Positions 63,925 to 64,000 of a stretch of 64,000 nt of DNA are shown here, piece by piece (position 1 is the stretch's first letter; each line of letters starts with the position of its first letter). Below the pieces are notes generated by a model. That model was given only the letters and a program-made list of their open reading frames with translations, made no database searches and was not told the origin of the DNA. Origin of the DNA: Tistrella bauzanensis (GTDB taxonomy: Bacteria; Pseudomonadota; Alphaproteobacteria; Tistrellales; Tistrellaceae); assembly GCF_014636235.1 (NCBI RefSeq), contig NZ_BMDZ01000011.1:35190-99189 (forward strand). The letters are read 5' to 3'. The translations under genes and the position numbers were made by a program.

Positions 63925-64000
63925 AGCCTGTTGCAGAATGGGTCTTCGGAATGTGTCGCGATCGCAGTGAGATCCGCCCTTGAGCCTGCGGCCGGCGCCT

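Noticed and set aside
63925-64000. GAGCCTGTTGCAGAA near the window end resembling an IS6-type inverted repeat end
   Set aside because: The similarity covers only about ten bases. No transposase or second end is visible before the window stops.

Overview
The window is a high-GC, densely coded stretch of chromosome. It carries a complete System I cytochrome c maturation cluster, an NDUFAF5-like methyltransferase, a type II citrate synthase and many ABC importers. Together with strongly GC-biased codons, this points to an alphaproteobacterium, probably of the Rhodospirillales (Tistrella-like). That placement is inferred from gene content only. About 60 protein genes, one tRNA-Ala(CGC) and several convincing terminators and operator-like palindromes can be supported. 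No rRNA, CRISPR array, prophage or intact insertion sequence is visible.

Layout. 0.1-2.1 kb: methyltransferase, a gene remnant and an unknown Ala-rich protein. 2.2-8.0 kb: dipeptide/oligopeptide ABC importer (dppABCDF order on the minus strand). 8.2-14.7 kb: glutathionyl-hydroquinone reductase, wrbA with a divergent LysR gene, a DUF1499 protein, a LysE/Lrp divergon, and a MATE pump coupled to a glyoxalase-like small protein. 15-19 kb: polar amino-acid ABC importer with a MarR gene inside it. 19.1-27.2 kb: ccmA-ccmB-ccmC-(small ORF)-ccmD-ccmE-ccmF-ccmG-ccmH-ccmI in one run. 27.4-31.5 kb: LysE-type exporter, folD, DUF167 and YggT genes, tRNA-Ala, queF, and a hydroxyisobutyrate-dehydrogenase-like enzyme. 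31.7-36.5 kb: branched-chain amino-acid type importer (livHMGF plus binding protein). 36.9-40.6 kb: accessory-looking patch with an XRE-ImmA/IrrE protein, an alpha/beta hydrolase, two gene fragments, an orphan membrane protein and a MarR regulator. 40.8-45.3 kb: a GltB-like FMN protein coupled to a DapB-like reductase lacking the catalytic histidine pair, then a PAS sensor without an output domain. 45.6-49.7 kb: citrate synthase and a phytanoyl-dioxygenase / cytochrome c / unknown group. 49.9-56.5 kb: small enzymes (PaaI thioesterase, HIT, RluA, RidA), a membrane class III nucleotide cyclase, a TetR-Rieske oxygenase pair and a divergent enoyl-CoA hydratase. 56.5-62.0 kb: FecI-FecR-TonB receptor-PepSY siderophore uptake and signalling island. 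62.1-64 kb: alpha/beta hydrolase divergent from a TetR regulator.

Functional links. Importers for peptides, basic amino acids and branched-chain amino acids, together with two LysE-type exporters, indicate amino-acid-based nutrition. The iron island is a classical cell-surface signalling circuit: the receptor has an N-terminal signalling domain, FecR relays the signal and FecI is the sigma factor. A shared 20-bp motif lies upstream of both fecI and the receptor gene. No clearly new multi-gene system was found. The best leads are the DapB-like/GltB-like pair, a perfect 36-bp palindrome inside the end of livM, the shared motif in the iron island, a possibly leaderless TetR promoter with its operator in the spacer, and the decaying accessory patch at 39-40 kb.
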